Assembly (NCBI RefSeq): GCF_008124525.1
Contig: NZ_VNHJ01000003.1
Location: 248,001-312,000 of the forward strand
Reading direction: 5' to 3'
From: Oceanicella actignis
Lineage (GTDB): Bacteria > Pseudomonadota > Alphaproteobacteria > Rhodobacterales > Rhodobacteraceae
Length of the DNA stretch: 64,000 nucleotides
Each line of letters begins with the position of its first letter. The stretch's first letter is position 1. Shown in pieces: positions 9,837-23,192 of the stretch. The notes under the pieces are model-generated. The model did not search any database, was not told where the DNA came from, and saw nothing but the letters and a program-made list of their open reading frames with translations. The position numbers and the translations under genes are program-made.

Positions 9837-10406
9837 TCAGAAGGCGCCTTCGACCGTGGTCAGGCCCAGCGCCAGCCAGTCCTGCATGCCGCCGCGATAG
9901 TAGTGCATGCGCTCGGGCGGAAAGCCCTCGCGCGCCATGGCGCGCAGCGCGGTCGGGCTTTGCGGGCAGACGGGGCCGTTGCAGAAGGCAACGACGTGAC
10001 GGGCCTTGGCGCAGTCCCATCCCTGGCCCGCGCGCGCGCAGCCCAGCTCGTCGAGCCTCTGCGCGACCTCGGTGTAGGGAATGTGGATCGAGCCGGGAAT
10101 GGTCGCCTTCACGCGCCATTCGATGGTGCGCATGTCGACGACGACCCAGTCGGGATCGTTCAGCGCCTCGAGCACCTCGATCTCGGTGGCCGGATGCGCG
10201 CCCTCGACCGGAACCAGCGGCTGAAGCCAGCCCGCGTTGAGCGCGCAATCGGTCATGACGCGGGTGATCTCGACGGGGCCGTCCTCGGTCTGGACCACCA
10301 CCGACTTCACGCCCTTGAGGATGTCGAGCTTTTCGGGCGCGTCTGCGGCGGCGGGCGTCGCGACGAGGGCTGCGGCGGCGATCAGACAGCTTGCGATGTG
10401 GCGCAT
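9837..10406 (-). CDS. Periplasmic rhodanese-domain protein
   Basis: This 189-aa protein has a clear signal peptide (MRHIASCLIAAAALVATPAAADA) and one rhodanese domain. The DPDWVVVDMRTIEW strand, the PGSIHIPY segment and the active-site loop CNGPVCPQS (catalytic Cys near 142) are all recognisable. The loop has a second Cys, which could form a disulfide or hold a persulfide. Such domains move sulfane sulfur or act as redox or stress proteins; the substrate is unknown. It is divergent from the YbjN-like gene across a 247-bp spacer containing an AT-rich dyad. Confidence 0.87.
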   Translation of the reverse strand: MRHIASCLIAAAALVATPAAADAPEKLDILKGVKSVVVQTEDGPVEITRVMTDCALNAGWLQPLVPVEGAHPATEIEVLEALNDPDWVVVDMRTIEWRVKATIPGSIHIPYTEVAQRLDELGCARAGQGWDCAKARHVVAFCNGPVCPQSPTALRAMAREGFPPERMHYYRGGMQDWLALGLTTVEGAF

Positions 10407-10462
10407 GGCGTTTCCTTCCCCTGGCGCGCTCTGCGGGCGGCGCGCATCGTTGCCAATTTCAC

Positions 10463-10486
10463 ATTCATATATCGTTTTTTACGAAT
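10463..10486. promoter_or_regulatory. AT-rich imperfect palindrome in a divergent promoter region
   Basis: ATTC at 10463-10466 and GAAT at 10483-10486 bracket a 24-bp dyad with additional symmetric bases (ATTCnTAnA ... TnTAnGAAT). It lies in the only AT-rich pocket of the spacer between the rhodanese (minus) and YbjN-like (plus) genes, where promoters for both are expected. A TTGCCA at 10450-10455 could be a plus-strand -35 element. The binding protein is unknown. Confidence 0.45.
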
Positions 10487-10653
10487 CCGCCACGCCCGGC
10501 TGCAAGATTTGCGCGCCCCCGCCAAATCGGCCATGATGAACGGACCGCATTGGGGGCTGCGCCGCGTTGGGTTGTGCGTCCTTGCTTCGATGCCTCCGTC
10601 AACGAAACCGCCATGCGCATGGCGCGCCGCGTGGCCCGAAAAGGATGCGAGCC

Positions 10654-11130
10654 ATGAACCACCTTCGCGCCGCGGCCCTGGCGGCCGCCGTCGCTCTTGC
10701 GCCGCTGGGCGGCGCGGGCGCCGCCAATGTCGAGGCGGACAATCCCTGGCGCATCGCCCAGATCCTTCAGAAAGAGGGCTACAAGGCCGAGCTGGGCGCG
10801 ACCTCGAAAGGGGCGCCCAAGATCGAATCCGCCGCCGAGGGCAAGAAGTTCACGGTCTTCTTCTACGGCTGCGCGAACGGCCAGGACTGCAAGTCGATCC
10901 AGTTCAGCTCGGGCTTTCGCAACAAGAGCCCCATCACCGCGGCCAAGGTGAACGAGTGGAACCTGGGCAAGCGATTCGCCCGCGCCGTGTCCACCGACAA
11001 GGGCGACGCCTTTCTGCGCATGGACGTGAACATGAAGAATGGCGGCGTCTCGCAGGCGACGTTCGAGAACTCGCTGGCGCTGTGGTCGCTTCTGCTGGCC
11101 GACTTCAAGCGCCATCTGGGCTGGCGCTGA
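10654..11130 (+). CDS. Exported YbjN-domain protein
   Basis: This 158-aa protein has a signal peptide (MNHLRAAALAAAVALAPLGGAGAA). The mature part resembles the YbjN / type III secretion chaperone-like fold: IAQILQKEGYKAELG, FFYGCANGQDCKSIQF, and NEWNLGKRFARAVSTDKGDAFLRMDVN. Two Cys residues in GCANGQDC could form a disulfide. Its role is not established; exported YbjN-like proteins of this length are frequent in Rhodobacterales. AAGGA 8 bases upstream selects the ATG at 10654 over one at 10645. It is convergent with dnaE, with only three bases between the stop codons. Confidence 0.78.
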   Translation: MNHLRAAALAAAVALAPLGGAGAANVEADNPWRIAQILQKEGYKAELGATSKGAPKIESAAEGKKFTVFFYGCANGQDCKSIQFSSGFRNKSPITAAKVNEWNLGKRFARAVSTDKGDAFLRMDVNMKNGGVSQATFENSLALWSLLLADFKRHLGWR

Positions 11131-11133
11131 GGG

Positions 11134-14610
<3,477 letters not shown>

Positions 14611-14671
14611 GGCCTCACCTTACCAAGCCGCGCGCCGCCGCCGCCAGAGCCGATGCCGGGCGGGCCGCCGC

Positions 14672-15361
14672 TCAGGAGGCGGGAACCAGGCGCCCGCGCT
14701 CGAGCCGCAGCGCGCGGTCCATGCGCGCGGCCAGCTCCATGTTGTGGGTGGCGATCAGCGCGCCCTGCCCCTCTTCGCGCGCAAGGCGGGCCAGCAGGGC
14801 GAAGACGCGCTCGGCCGTGTCGGGGTCGAGATTGCCCGTGGGCTCGTCGGCCAGAAGGATGCGCGGGCGGTTGGCCAGCGCCCGGCAGATGGCCACGCGC
14901 TGCGCCTCGCCGCCCGAAAGCTGCGCCGGCCGGTGCGCCGCGCGCCCCGCCAGGCCGACGGCGTCGAGCAGCGCCATCGCGCGCTCGCGCGCGCGCCGGC
15001 GCCCCTGGCCCGCGGCCAGAAGCGGCAGCATGACGTTCTCGAGCGCCGTGAACTCGCGCAGCAGGTGGTGGAACTGATAGACGAAGCCGATCGCGTCGCG
15101 GCGCAGCGCGGTGCGCGCCCGCTCGCCCAGCGCGCCGGCGTCGCGGCCGCCGATCTCGACGCGCCCCGAATCGGGCCGGTCGAGCAGGCCGGCGATGTGC
15201 AGCAGCGTCGACTTGCCCGCCCCCGAAGGCGCGGTCAGCGCCACGGTCTCGCCGGGGGCGACCTCCAGATCCACCCCGCTCAGCACGCGCACCTCGCCCG
15301 GCAGCCCCCTGGCATAGGTGCGCGCGATGCCGGTCAGCCTGAGGGCGGGCGCCTCACTCAT
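14672..15361 (-). CDS. lolD: Lipoprotein-releasing ABC transporter ATP-binding protein LolD
   Basis: The 229-aa ATPase drives release of outer-membrane lipoproteins from the inner membrane to LolA. Walker A is APSGAGKS at residues 44-51, with Ala replacing the first Gly. The family segment YQFHHLLREFTALENVMLPLL follows, then the signature LSGGEAQRV at 148-156 and Walker B ILLADEPTG at 168-176. Its ATG lies inside the last codons of lolC (8-bp overlap), which implies coupled translation. Confidence 0.95.
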   Translation of the reverse strand: MSEAPALRLTGIARTYARGLPGEVRVLSGVDLEVAPGETVALTAPSGAGKSTLLHIAGLLDRPDSGRVEIGGRDAGALGERARTALRRDAIGFVYQFHHLLREFTALENVMLPLLAAGQGRRRARERAMALLDAVGLAGRAAHRPAQLSGGEAQRVAICRALANRPRILLADEPTGNLDPDTAERVFALLARLAREEGQGALIATHNMELAARMDRALRLERGRLVPAS

Positions 15362-16682
15362 CGCGCAGGGCCTCCACCGGATCGAGCCGCGCCGCGCGCC
15401 GCGCCGGGCCCAGCGTCACCAGGAAGCTGAGCGTCAGCGCCAGCCCCGCCGCCCGGCTCACGTCCCACAGGCGCAGCTCGGCCGGGAAACGCGACAGCAC
15501 CCGCACCTGCGGATCCCACACGCCGCCGCCCAGCGCGCCGTTCACCAGGTCGAAGATCGGGTCGATGTAGATGACGAACAGCACCCCCAGCGCGACGCCG
15601 ATCGCCGTGCCCGCCACGCCCACGCCCGCGCCGCACAGGAAGAACACGCGCATCACCGCCCCCTGCGACAGGCCGATGGTGCGCAGCACGCCGATGTCGC
15701 GCCGCTTGTTGCGCACCAGCATGACCAGGCCCGAGACGATGTTGAGCGCCGCGATCAGCACCACCATCGACAGGATCATGAACATCGTCGCGCGCTCCAT
15801 GTCCAGGGCCGACAGGAAGGCGCCGTTGGCGTCCTTCCACGTCCACACCACCCCCTCGGCCCCCACCGCCGCCTGAATGGCCGCGTCCAGCGCGCCCGGC
15901 GCCTTGCGCGAGCCCAGCTCGTGCGGGCGCGCCACCTGCGCCTCGATCAGATCCGCCGCGTCGCCGCGGTTGAAGAAATCCTGCGCGGTCTCGAGCGGCA
16001 TGTAGAGCCGCGTGCGGTCCACATCCGCCCGCCCGATGCGGAAGATGTAGGCGACGCGGAAGATCCCCTGCTTGGGCGCCAGCCCGAAGGGCGTCGCAAG
16101 GCCGTTGGGCAGGATCAGCGCCAGCTCGTCGCCCACGCGCACGCCCAGCTCGCGCGCCACGCCCTCGCCGATGGCCACCGCCTTGCCCGTCACGTCGTCC
16201 AGCGCGCCCGCGGCCGCCTCGGGCCGCGCGATCCAGGGCAGCGCGCGCAGATCCTCCAGCCGCATGCCCCGCGCGATCACCCCCGCGTTGCGCTGACCGT
16301 GCGAGGCCAGAAGCTGCGCCTCGACCACCGGCGCGACATGGGTCACCCCCTCGATCCGGGCGATGCGCGCGGCCAGCGCGCCGGCGTCGCGCAGCGCGCG
16401 CTCGGCGCGGCCATTCTCCCAGCGCGTCACCGGATAGACGCTGACATGCCCCTCGGCGCCCAGAACGCGGCTGGTGAACTCCTCGCGAAAGCCGACCATC
16501 ACCGCCATGACGACGATCAGCGTGCCCACCGCCAGCGCGATGCCCGCAAGCGCATACCACACGATCGCCGAGACCCCGCCCTCGGCGCGGCGCGCGCGCA
16601 GGAAACGCCAGGCAATCAGCCACTCATGCGCCGAGAAGGGCGCCGTGGCGCGGGTCGCCCCCTCGGGCGCGCGGCCGCTCAT
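15354..16682 (-). CDS. lolC: Lipoprotein-releasing ABC transporter permease LolC/E (LolF-like)
   Basis: This 442-aa permease partners LolD. It has the MacB/LolC layout: a short cytoplasmic segment (EWLIAWRFLRARRAEGG), TM1 (WYALAGIALAVGTLIVVMAVMV), a large periplasmic domain, then three C-terminal TM helices (MILSMVVLIAALNIVSGLVML, VFFLCGAGVGVAGTAIGVALG and a last one before LGPARRAARLDPVEALRDE). Only one permease gene is present, so the transporter is probably a homodimer of a LolF-type protein, as known for bacteria lacking separate LolC and LolE. It sits between proS and lolD. Confidence 0.93.
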   Translation of the reverse strand: MSGRAPEGATRATAPFSAHEWLIAWRFLRARRAEGGVSAIVWYALAGIALAVGTLIVVMAVMVGFREEFTSRVLGAEGHVSVYPVTRWENGRAERALRDAGALAARIARIEGVTHVAPVVEAQLLASHGQRNAGVIARGMRLEDLRALPWIARPEAAAGALDDVTGKAVAIGEGVARELGVRVGDELALILPNGLATPFGLAPKQGIFRVAYIFRIGRADVDRTRLYMPLETAQDFFNRGDAADLIEAQVARPHELGSRKAPGALDAAIQAAVGAEGVVWTWKDANGAFLSALDMERATMFMILSMVVLIAALNIVSGLVMLVRNKRRDIGVLRTIGLSQGAVMRVFFLCGAGVGVAGTAIGVALGVLFVIYIDPIFDLVNGALGGGVWDPQVRVLSRFPAELRLWDVSRAAGLALTLSFLVTLGPARRAARLDPVEALRDE

Positions 16683-16812
16683 GGCGCGCCGCCGCCCATC
16701 CGGGCGGCCGCGCCGCGGGGGGCTCGAAGCCCCGCGCGGCGCGCTCCCCGCGCCCCCGCCGCCGGGTCGGCGCCCGCCCCTGCCATCGCCCCGCCCATCG
16801 CGCCCGCCGCCG

Positions 16813-18150
16813 TCAACGCGCCGCGTAGATCTGCGCCAGGCGCGCGACCAGCGCGTCGGGGGTCATCTCCTCGCTGCGCCCGGTGCGCCGCTCGGTCAGC
16901 TCGACCACGCCGTTGGCCAGCCCGCGCGGCCCCACCGTCACGCGCCAGGGCAGACCGATCAGGTCCATGGTCGCGAACTTGGCGCCGGCGCGCTCGGAAC
17001 GGTCGTCGTAAAGCGGGTCCACCCCGGCCGCGCTCAGGCGCGCGTAAAGGTCCTCGCAGGCGGCGTCGGCGGCCGCGTCGCCCTGGCGCAGGTTCACGAT
17101 GCCCGCGCCGAAGGGGGTCACGCCCTCGGGCCAGACGATGCCGCGCTCGTCGTGATGGGCCTCGATCAGCGCGCCGACAAGGCGGCTGACGCCGATCCCG
17201 TGCGAGCCCATGTGCACGGGCACGCGCTCGCCCGCCTCGTTGGTCACCAGCGCGCCCATGGGCTCGGAATACTTCGTGCCGAAGTAGAAGATCTGCCCCA
17301 CCTCGATGCCCCGGGCCGAGCGGCGCCGCTCTTCGGGCACCTGGGCGAAGAGCGCCTCGTCATGCGTCTCGTCGGTGCGCGCATAGGGGGCGGTCCATTC
17401 CTCGCGGATCGCGGCCAGCTGCGCGCGGTCGTCATAGTCGATGGCCCGATCGCCCAGCGTCAGATCCTCGACGGCGGAATCGTAGAACACCTCGGACTCG
17501 CCCGTCTCGGCCAGGACCAGGAATTCATGCGTGTCGTCGCCGCCGATCGGACCCGAGGCCGCGCGCATGGGAATCGCCTTGAGACCCATGCGCTCGTAGG
17601 TGCGCAGATAGCTGACCATGTGCCGGTTGTAGGCGTGGATGGCGTCCTCGGGGGTCAGGTCGAAATTGTAGCCGTCCTTCATCAGGAACTCGCGCCCGCG
17701 CATGACGCCGAAGCGCGGACGCACCTCGTCGCGGAACTTCCACTGGATGTGATAGAGGGTCAGCGGCAGCTGGCGGTAGCTCGACACATGGGTGCGGAAG
17801 ATGTCGGTGATCATCTCCTCGTTGGTCGGGCCGTAGAGCAGGTCGCGCTTGTGGCGGTCGCGGATGCGCAGCATCTCGGGGCCGTAGGCGTCGTAGCGCC
17901 CGCTCTCGCGCCACAGCTCGGCGGGCTGGAGCGTGGGCATGAGCATGGGCAGATGGCCCGCGCGCTGCTGCTCTTCATGCACGATCTGCTCGATGCGGCG
18001 CAGCACCTTGTAGCCCATGGGCAGCCAGGAATAGATGCCGGCGCTCGATTGCTGGATCATGCCCGCGCGCAGCATGAGCCGGTGCGAGGCGATCTGCGCG
18101 TCGGCGGGAGTTTCCTTGAGGACGGGAAGGAAGTAACGGGTCAGGCGCAT
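16813..18150 (-). CDS. proS: Prolyl-tRNA synthetase (short alphaproteobacterial type)
   Basis: ProRS charges tRNA-Pro. At 445 aa it is the short form lacking the INS editing insertion, normal for Rhodobacterales. Class II motifs are visible: motif 1 region [15 protein letters not shown], motif 2 [20 protein letters not shown], and motif 3 [20 protein letters not shown]. The anticodon-binding domain starts near [21 protein letters not shown]. The start [14 protein letters not shown] at 18150 is the family start; the much longer frame upstream is a GC artefact. Without INS, any misacylated Ala-tRNA-Pro would need a free-standing editing protein elsewhere. Confidence 0.96.
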   Translation of the reverse strand: MRLTRYFLPVLKETPADAQIASHRLMLRAGMIQQSSAGIYSWLPMGYKVLRRIEQIVHEEQQRAGHLPMLMPTLQPAELWRESGRYDAYGPEMLRIRDRHKRDLLYGPTNEEMITDIFRTHVSSYRQLPLTLYHIQWKFRDEVRPRFGVMRGREFLMKDGYNFDLTPEDAIHAYNRHMVSYLRTYERMGLKAIPMRAASGPIGGDDTHEFLVLAETGESEVFYDSAVEDLTLGDRAIDYDDRAQLAAIREEWTAPYARTDETHDEALFAQVPEERRRSARGIEVGQIFYFGTKYSEPMGALVTNEAGERVPVHMGSHGIGVSRLVGALIEAHHDERGIVWPEGVTPFGAGIVNLRQGDAAADAACEDLYARLSAAGVDPLYDDRSERAGAKFATMDLIGLPWRVTVGPRGLANGVVELTERRTGRSEEMTPDALVARLAQIYAAR

Positions 18151-18312
18151 GAGCGTCGTCTCTCCAGCAGCGCGGAAGTTGGGCCGAGGCGCGCGGGGCG
18201 CGAGCCCGCGGCCGGGGCTTGGTGTAGGCGATGCGCGGCGCGCGCGCAATGGCGCGCCGGGCCCGGGGCGGATGCGCGCCGCCTTGCGCCTGGCGCATGA
18301 CGGGCTTGCATT

Positions 18313-18343
18313 GGCGGAAGATCTGCGCGATCTTCCTTCCGCC
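18313..18343 (+). repeat. Inverted repeat with two alternative 8-bp pairings
   Basis: GGCGGAAG (18313-18320) can pair with CTTCCGCC (18336-18343), or GGAAGATC (18316-18323) with GATCTTCC (18329-18336). The shared arm allows a switch between the two. It lies upstream of the plus-strand terminator at 18383 and upstream of proS on the other strand. Confidence 0.6.
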
Positions 18344-18382
18344 GGCGCGACAAAGACGCATCTTGGCTCAAGTCTAGGGGGG

Positions 18383-18411
18383 AACGGTCCGCGATCAGCG
18401 GACCGTTTTCT
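18383..18411 (+). terminator. Intrinsic terminator, plus strand
   Basis: A perfect 10-bp stem AACGGTCCGC/GCGGACCGTT (18383-18392 with 18398-18407) with a GATCA loop runs into a T-rich tail on the plus strand. There is no plus-strand gene before it: proS and ppx are both on the minus strand. It therefore probably ends an unannotated short transcript (see findings). The rest of 18151-18491 shows no coding sequence. Confidence 0.65.
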
Positions 18412-18491
18412 GTTCGGGCCGGGATCTTGCGGCGCCCGGGCCCGCGGCGCGCGGCCGCGTCGGGCAAGGGAACGCCCGGCCGCGCGGGGCC

Positions 18492-19991
18492 TCAGCCTTC
18501 GGCCGGCTGCGCCTGCGCGGCGCCGATCGCGATCTCGGGAGCCAGCTTCAGGGACTGCGCCACCGCCGCCAGGCGCTTGCGCACCACCTCGCCGGCCAGA
18601 TCCGCCAGATCCTCGGGCAGCCGCAGACGCAGCGCCTTGTCCGCGCGCTCGAGCGCGACGCGCGGCAGCACGCCGGGCGCCGAGGCCGCCAGCATGGCCC
18701 CCAGGCGCACGCCGCGGCCCAGCACCCTGGCCTGCGCAAGCTGCTCTGCGGTCAGCAGCTCGGCCGCCGGGGTCGCCTGGCGGCGGCTGCGCGCGGATTT
18801 GTAGCGATAGCCGAGCGCCGCGCCCATGAAGGCGCGCTCGGCATGGGTCACGCCCGAGATGTTGGCCCGATACACCGTCTCGAGGCAGGCCAGGTCGCGA
18901 TAGTCGGGGTGGCTGTTCCACGCCACGTCGCTGAGCAGGCACACCGCCGTGATCAGCCGCGACATCGCCGGCGAGGCGTCGGGAAACAGCGGCCGCACCC
19001 AGGCGTCCAGCTCGTCGCCGAAGCCGGGGAAGCGGGCCTGGCGGCGCTCCATGTCGCGCGCGGCCGACAGGAGCGGATCCTCGGCCCGCTGGGCGGGGTC
19101 GAGATGCTCGTAGAGCACGCCCTCGCGCAGGCCGAAGGCCGAGACCGCCACGCGCCGGGGCGCGGCGGCGCGGATCAGCCGCGCCAGCACCCGCGCGCCC
19201 AGCGGCGTGACCGCAAGCCGCGCCGCCGAGGCCGAGATCTGCCGCGCCAGCGCCTTGGGGTCTTCCTCGGCCACGCGCTCGGCGGTGGCCAGCATGACCT
19301 CGGCGGGCAGCTCGAATTCGTGCAGCACCTGAAGGGGGTAGCGTTCGCGCGTCATGTGGATCTTGGCCAGGGCGCGCCAGGCGCCGCCGACCAGGAACAG
19401 GCGCTCGGGAGCGGGGTCGAGAATCGCGCGCGCATCGGCAAGCGCATGGTCGATCACCGCATCCAGCGCCGCCGCCCCGCCCTGCACCCCCGCCAGCCGC
19501 AGCGGGCCGAGCGGAAAGGTGCGGCCCATGCCCACGCGCCCCTCGCCCACGCGCGCCAGCTCGAGCGAGGCGCCGCCCAGATCGGCCACCACGCCGTCGG
19601 CGCCCGGCCAGCCCAGCAGCACGCCCTGCGCGGCCAGCCGCGCCTCGTCCTCGCCCGAGGCGATGCGCAGGCGCAGGCCGGTCTCGCGCTCGACCTCGTC
19701 GCGAAAGGCGGCGCCGTCGGCGGCCTCGCGCACCGCGGCGGTGGCGATTCCGTCCAGCGCCCGCACCCCCATCAGCCGCGCCAGCAGGACGAAGCGCCGG
19801 ATCGCGGCCATGGCGCGCGCGCGCCCCTCGACCGAAAGCCGCCCCGTCGCGTGCAGATCCGCGCCCAGCCCGCACAGCACCTTTTCGTTGAAGAAGTAGG
19901 CCGGGCTGCGGGTCATGGCGTCGAACACCACCAGGCGCACCGAGTTCGAGCCGACATCGACGACGCCGATGCGTCGGGAGGACTGGGTCAT
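18492..19991 (-). CDS. ppx: Exopolyphosphatase / pppGpp phosphohydrolase (Ppx/GppA family)
   Basis: The protein (499 aa) hydrolyses polyphosphate or pppGpp. The Ppx/GppA ASKHA fold shows [17 protein letters not shown] at the N-terminus, [32 protein letters not shown] and [15 protein letters not shown], with the C-terminal HD-like helical region containing [16 protein letters not shown]. The ATG at 19991 (MTQSSRRIG) is chosen over an upstream one because it directly precedes the first strand. It lies downstream of ppk1, so synthesis and breakdown of polyphosphate are encoded together. Confidence 0.93.
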   Translation of the reverse strand: MTQSSRRIGVVDVGSNSVRLVVFDAMTRSPAYFFNEKVLCGLGADLHATGRLSVEGRARAMAAIRRFVLLARLMGVRALDGIATAAVREAADGAAFRDEVERETGLRLRIASGEDEARLAAQGVLLGWPGADGVVADLGGASLELARVGEGRVGMGRTFPLGPLRLAGVQGGAAALDAVIDHALADARAILDPAPERLFLVGGAWRALAKIHMTRERYPLQVLHEFELPAEVMLATAERVAEEDPKALARQISASAARLAVTPLGARVLARLIRAAAPRRVAVSAFGLREGVLYEHLDPAQRAEDPLLSAARDMERRQARFPGFGDELDAWVRPLFPDASPAMSRLITAVCLLSDVAWNSHPDYRDLACLETVYRANISGVTHAERAFMGAALGYRYKSARSRRQATPAAELLTAEQLAQARVLGRGVRLGAMLAASAPGVLPRVALERADKALRLRLPEDLADLAGEVVRKRLAAVAQSLKLAPEIAIGAAQAQPAEG

Positions 19992-20096
19992 GCGCTGTCT
20001 CCCGGGGCCGGGGCCCCGTCCTGTTTCGTCGCAACCAGGGCTGGGGGTGACATGGGCCGCGGCGCGGGTCAAGCGGCGCGTCGCCGCGCGCGCCCC

Positions 20097-22280
20097 TCAG
20101 CCCTCGGCGGGGGGCTCGATCAGCCGCGGCGCGTCCTCGGCGCCGGCGCGCCCGCGCCCCGACAGCGAGGGATGGCGCATGAAGAACTCGTGGCAGCTGA
20201 AGGGCGTCTCGCCCGCCGGCGGGGCCGCGCGCACCCATGCGCCGTCGGGCTGCAGGACCCAGCTTTGCGCCTCGTCGCGCAGGTTGGCGGCCATGACCTG
20301 CTCGAGGATCTGGGCGTGCACGGTGGGGTTCTTGATGCGCACCAGCGCCTCGACCCGGCGGTTGAGGTTGCGCCCCATCCAGTCGGCCGAGCTGATCCAC
20401 ACCTCGGCGCGCGGGCTGGGCAGGCCGTGGCCGGCGCCGAAGCAGACGATGCGCGAATGCTCCAGAAAGCGGCCGACGATGGACTTGACGCGGATGTTCT
20501 CGCTCAGCCCCGGCACGCCCGGCCGGACGCCGCAGATGCCGCGCACCACCATGTCGATCTTCACTCCCGCCTGCGAGGCGGCGTAGAGCGCGTCGATGAC
20601 CTCGGGCTCGATGACCGAGTTGAGCTTGACCCAGACCTGCGCGGGACGGCCGGCGCGCGCATGGGCGATCTCGCGCTCGAGCCCCATCAGGATGTGGCGC
20701 TTGAGCGTCTTGGGCGACAGGCGCACATCCTCGAGCCCGACCGGCTCGGCGTAGCCGGTGACGTAGTTGAACAGCCGCGCCGCGTCGCGGCCCAGGGCCT
20801 CGTCGCAGGTGAACAGGCTCAGATCGGTGTAGATGCTGGCCGTGATGGGGTGGTAGTTGCCCGTGCCCCAATGGGTATAGATCACCAGCCGCTCGCCCTC
20901 GCGGCGCACCACCATCGAGACCTTGGCATGGGTCTTCCAGTCGATGAAGCCGTAGACCACCTGCGCGCCGGCGCGCTCGAGCTGGCGCGACTGGCGGATG
21001 TTGGCGGCCTCGTCGAAGCGGGCCTTGAGCTCGACCAGCGCGGTGACCGACTTGCCGTCCTCGGCCGCCTCGCACAGGGCGGCGACGATGGGGCTGTCCT
21101 TCGAGGTGCGGTAGAGCGTCTGCTTGATCGCCAGCACGTCCGGGTCGCGCGCCGCCTGGCGCAGGAAGTCGACGACGATGCCGAAGCTTTCGTAGGGATG
21201 GTGCAGCAGCATGTCCTTCTGGCGGATGGCCGAGAAGATGTCGCCGTTGTGGTCCTTCACCCGCTCGGGCACGCGCGGCACATAGGGCGGGAACAGCAGG
21301 TCCGGCCGGTCCTTGATGACCAGCTCGGACAGGTCCTTGATGCCGATCATGCCGGGGATCTCGATGACCTCCTCGCGCGCCACGCCCAGCTCGTCGGCGA
21401 TCATCTCCTTCAGCCGCCGCGGCGCGCCGGCGGCGATCTTCAGCCGGATCACCTCGCCGCGCCGGCGCCGCTTGAGCGCGACCTCGAATTCGCGCACCAG
21501 GTCCTCGGCCTCTTCCTCGACCTCGAGGTCGCTGTCGCGCAGCACCTTGAAGGCGGCGTGGCCGACCATCTCGTAGCCCGGGAACAGCCGGTCCAGGAAC
21601 AGCTGCATCAGCTTCTCGAGCGGCAGGAAGCGGATGACGTCCGAGCGCCCGCCGTCGAGGCGCACGAAGCGGCGCACCTGCTGGGGCACGGGCAGGATGG
21701 CGTCCAGCGTCTCGCCGTCCTCGACGCGGCGCAGCTGCAGCGCCAGGGCGAAGCCCTCGTTGGGGATGAAGGGGAAGGGATGCGCCGGGTCGATGGCCAG
21801 CGGCGTCAGCACGGGGAACACCTCGCGGATGAAGCGGTCCTCGAGGCGGTCGATGTCGGCCTGGGTCAGATCGGCGCGCGCCAGCACGCGGATGCCCTCG
21901 CGCGCCAGCTCGCGGCGCAGCTCGTCCCACACGGCCTGCTGGCGGTCCATCAGCACGCGCGCGGCGGCGTCGATGCGCTCGAGCTGCTCGCTGGGCGTCA
22001 GCCCGTCATGAGAGCGCGTCTCGACCCCGCCGCGCACCAGGCCGCGCAGGCCCGCGACGCGCACGGTGTAGAACTCGTCCAGATTCGAGCCCGAGATGGA
22101 CAGGAAGCGCACGCGCTCGAGCAACGGGTGGCGGCGGTTCTCGGCCTCTTCCAGCACGCGGCTGTTGAAGTCGATCCAGCTCAGCTCGCGATTGAAGAAG
22201 CGCGCGGGCGAGGCGTGATCGAAGGCGACGATCCGCTCGGGCTCGGGGGCGCAGGGGTGGTTGAGGAAATCGGCGCGCAT
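20097..22280 (-). CDS. ppk1: Polyphosphate kinase 1
   Basis: PPK1 (727 aa) reversibly polymerises the gamma-phosphate of ATP into polyphosphate at the membrane. Family landmarks are [19 protein letters not shown] at the N-terminus, [20 protein letters not shown], and [19 protein letters not shown]. The catalytic core carries [29 protein letters not shown] (with the autophosphorylated His region), [18 protein letters not shown] and HSRIVCFG. The start MRADFLNHP at 22280 fits better than the ATG at 22328. The 105-bp gap to ppx suggests co-transcription. Confidence 0.96.
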   Translation of the reverse strand: MRADFLNHPCAPEPERIVAFDHASPARFFNRELSWIDFNSRVLEEAENRRHPLLERVRFLSISGSNLDEFYTVRVAGLRGLVRGGVETRSHDGLTPSEQLERIDAAARVLMDRQQAVWDELRRELAREGIRVLARADLTQADIDRLEDRFIREVFPVLTPLAIDPAHPFPFIPNEGFALALQLRRVEDGETLDAILPVPQQVRRFVRLDGGRSDVIRFLPLEKLMQLFLDRLFPGYEMVGHAAFKVLRDSDLEVEEEAEDLVREFEVALKRRRRGEVIRLKIAAGAPRRLKEMIADELGVAREEVIEIPGMIGIKDLSELVIKDRPDLLFPPYVPRVPERVKDHNGDIFSAIRQKDMLLHHPYESFGIVVDFLRQAARDPDVLAIKQTLYRTSKDSPIVAALCEAAEDGKSVTALVELKARFDEAANIRQSRQLERAGAQVVYGFIDWKTHAKVSMVVRREGERLVIYTHWGTGNYHPITASIYTDLSLFTCDEALGRDAARLFNYVTGYAEPVGLEDVRLSPKTLKRHILMGLEREIAHARAGRPAQVWVKLNSVIEPEVIDALYAASQAGVKIDMVVRGICGVRPGVPGLSENIRVKSIVGRFLEHSRIVCFGAGHGLPSPRAEVWISSADWMGRNLNRRVEALVRIKNPTVHAQILEQVMAANLRDEAQSWVLQPDGAWVRAAPPAGETPFSCHEFFMRHPSLSGRGRAGAEDAPRLIEPPAEG

Positions 22281-22409
22281 GGGCTGTCTTCCGTCGCAGG
22301 CGTGGCGGGGCTCGGCGGGTTCTAGCATGGCGCGGCGGGCGCGTCAGCGCCGGCGGGCCGATCCCTGGGCGGCGGCGCGCGCCGCCGGCCGGCCCGGACG
22401 CGGCCGGCC

Positions 22410-23192
22410 TCAGCCGCGGCCTGCCCGCGGCGGCCGTTCTTCCGGCGCGGCGGCGGGCTCGGCGGCCTCTTCCGGCGTCTCGGCGCAGGGGGGCTCGGGC
22501 GTCAGGCCCAGCGCCTCGGCCGCAAGGGCGCGGGTGATGCGCCGGTGCGCCCGCAGCGCCGCCTGGTCCACCGCCGCCACCGCCGCCTGCGCCGCGGCGA
22601 AGGATCGCTCGATCCGCGCGGCCAGAAAGCCCGGCACGGCGGCCGAGATGTCGACCTGCCGATCGCGGAACAGCTTGACGATCAGCGCCTCGAGCAGCGC
22701 GTCGTCCGGCGGCGCAAGCCGCGCCAGCGCCAGCGCCTGCAGCCGCGAGGCCAGGTCGGGCGTGCGCAGCGCCCAGCGCGCCGGCGCCTCGCGCCCCGTC
22801 ACCAGCAAGGCGCCGCCCGTCGCCGCCAGGCGGTTGTGCAGGTGAAACAGCGCCGCCTCGGCCGCGCGCGGGTCGGGCGCCTGGGCGATGCGGTCGGCGT
22901 CCTCGACCGCCACCGCGCCCGCCTCGGCCAGCGCGACCGGGTCCTCGTTCGCCAGATCGGCGGCGCGGCGGATCTCGGCGCCGCTGTCCTCGGCCCAGAC
23001 ATGCACGAGATGCGTCTTGCCCGAGCCCTGCGGACCGATCAGCGCCAGCCGCCCGCCGGGCCAGCCGCGCCAGCCGTCGATCATCGCCACCGCCGCCGCG
23101 TTGGCGCGCGAGACGAAGAACGCCTCGCGCCCGCGCGCGGCGCGCATGGGCAGATCCAGGGCCAGCTGACGGCCAAGGCGCGGGGCGCTCAT
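22410..23192 (-). CDS. hdaA: DnaA-related regulatory ATPase HdaA
   Basis: This 260-aa DnaA-like AAA+ protein lacks both the DnaA N-terminal domain and the DNA-binding domain IV. In Caulobacter HdaA acts with the beta clamp to stimulate ATP hydrolysis by DnaA and prevent re-initiation. It starts APRLGRQLALDLPM, with a QLALDLP clamp-binding-like motif. Walker A is GPQGSGKTHLVHVWAE, the Walker B position reads AVAVEDADRIAQ, and the box VII/sensor II-like region is ALRAHRRITRALAAEAL. The start overlaps the end of the upstream exporter gene by 4 bases. Confidence 0.9.
   Translation of the reverse strand: MSAPRLGRQLALDLPMRAARGREAFFVSRANAAAVAMIDGWRGWPGGRLALIGPQGSGKTHLVHVWAEDSGAEIRRAADLANEDPVALAEAGAVAVEDADRIAQAPDPRAAEAALFHLHNRLAATGGALLVTGREAPARWALRTPDLASRLQALALARLAPPDDALLEALIVKLFRDRQVDISAAVPGFLAARIERSFAAAQAAVAAVDQAALRAHRRITRALAAEALGLTPEPPCAETPEEAAEPAAAPEERPPRAGRG

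Noticed and set aside
6772-9900. 1042-codon plus-strand frame over the activase gene
   Set aside because: It is an out-of-frame shadow of the ferredoxin/ASKHA gene, with Arg/Ala/Gly-rich sequence and no domain.
16813-21930. A single 1705-codon minus-strand frame
   Set aside because: Only its 3' 445 codons are a real protein (ProRS). Upstream it runs out of frame through ppx and ppk1.
18843-22325. 1160-codon plus-strand frame antisense to ppx and ppk1
   Set aside because: It mirrors two certain genes, has shadow-type composition (His/Arg/Ala/Gly rich), and at this GC content stop-free antisense frames are expected. The same holds for the 1192-codon frame at 11455-15033, the 766-codon frame at 772-3072 and the 628-codon frame at 60468-62354.
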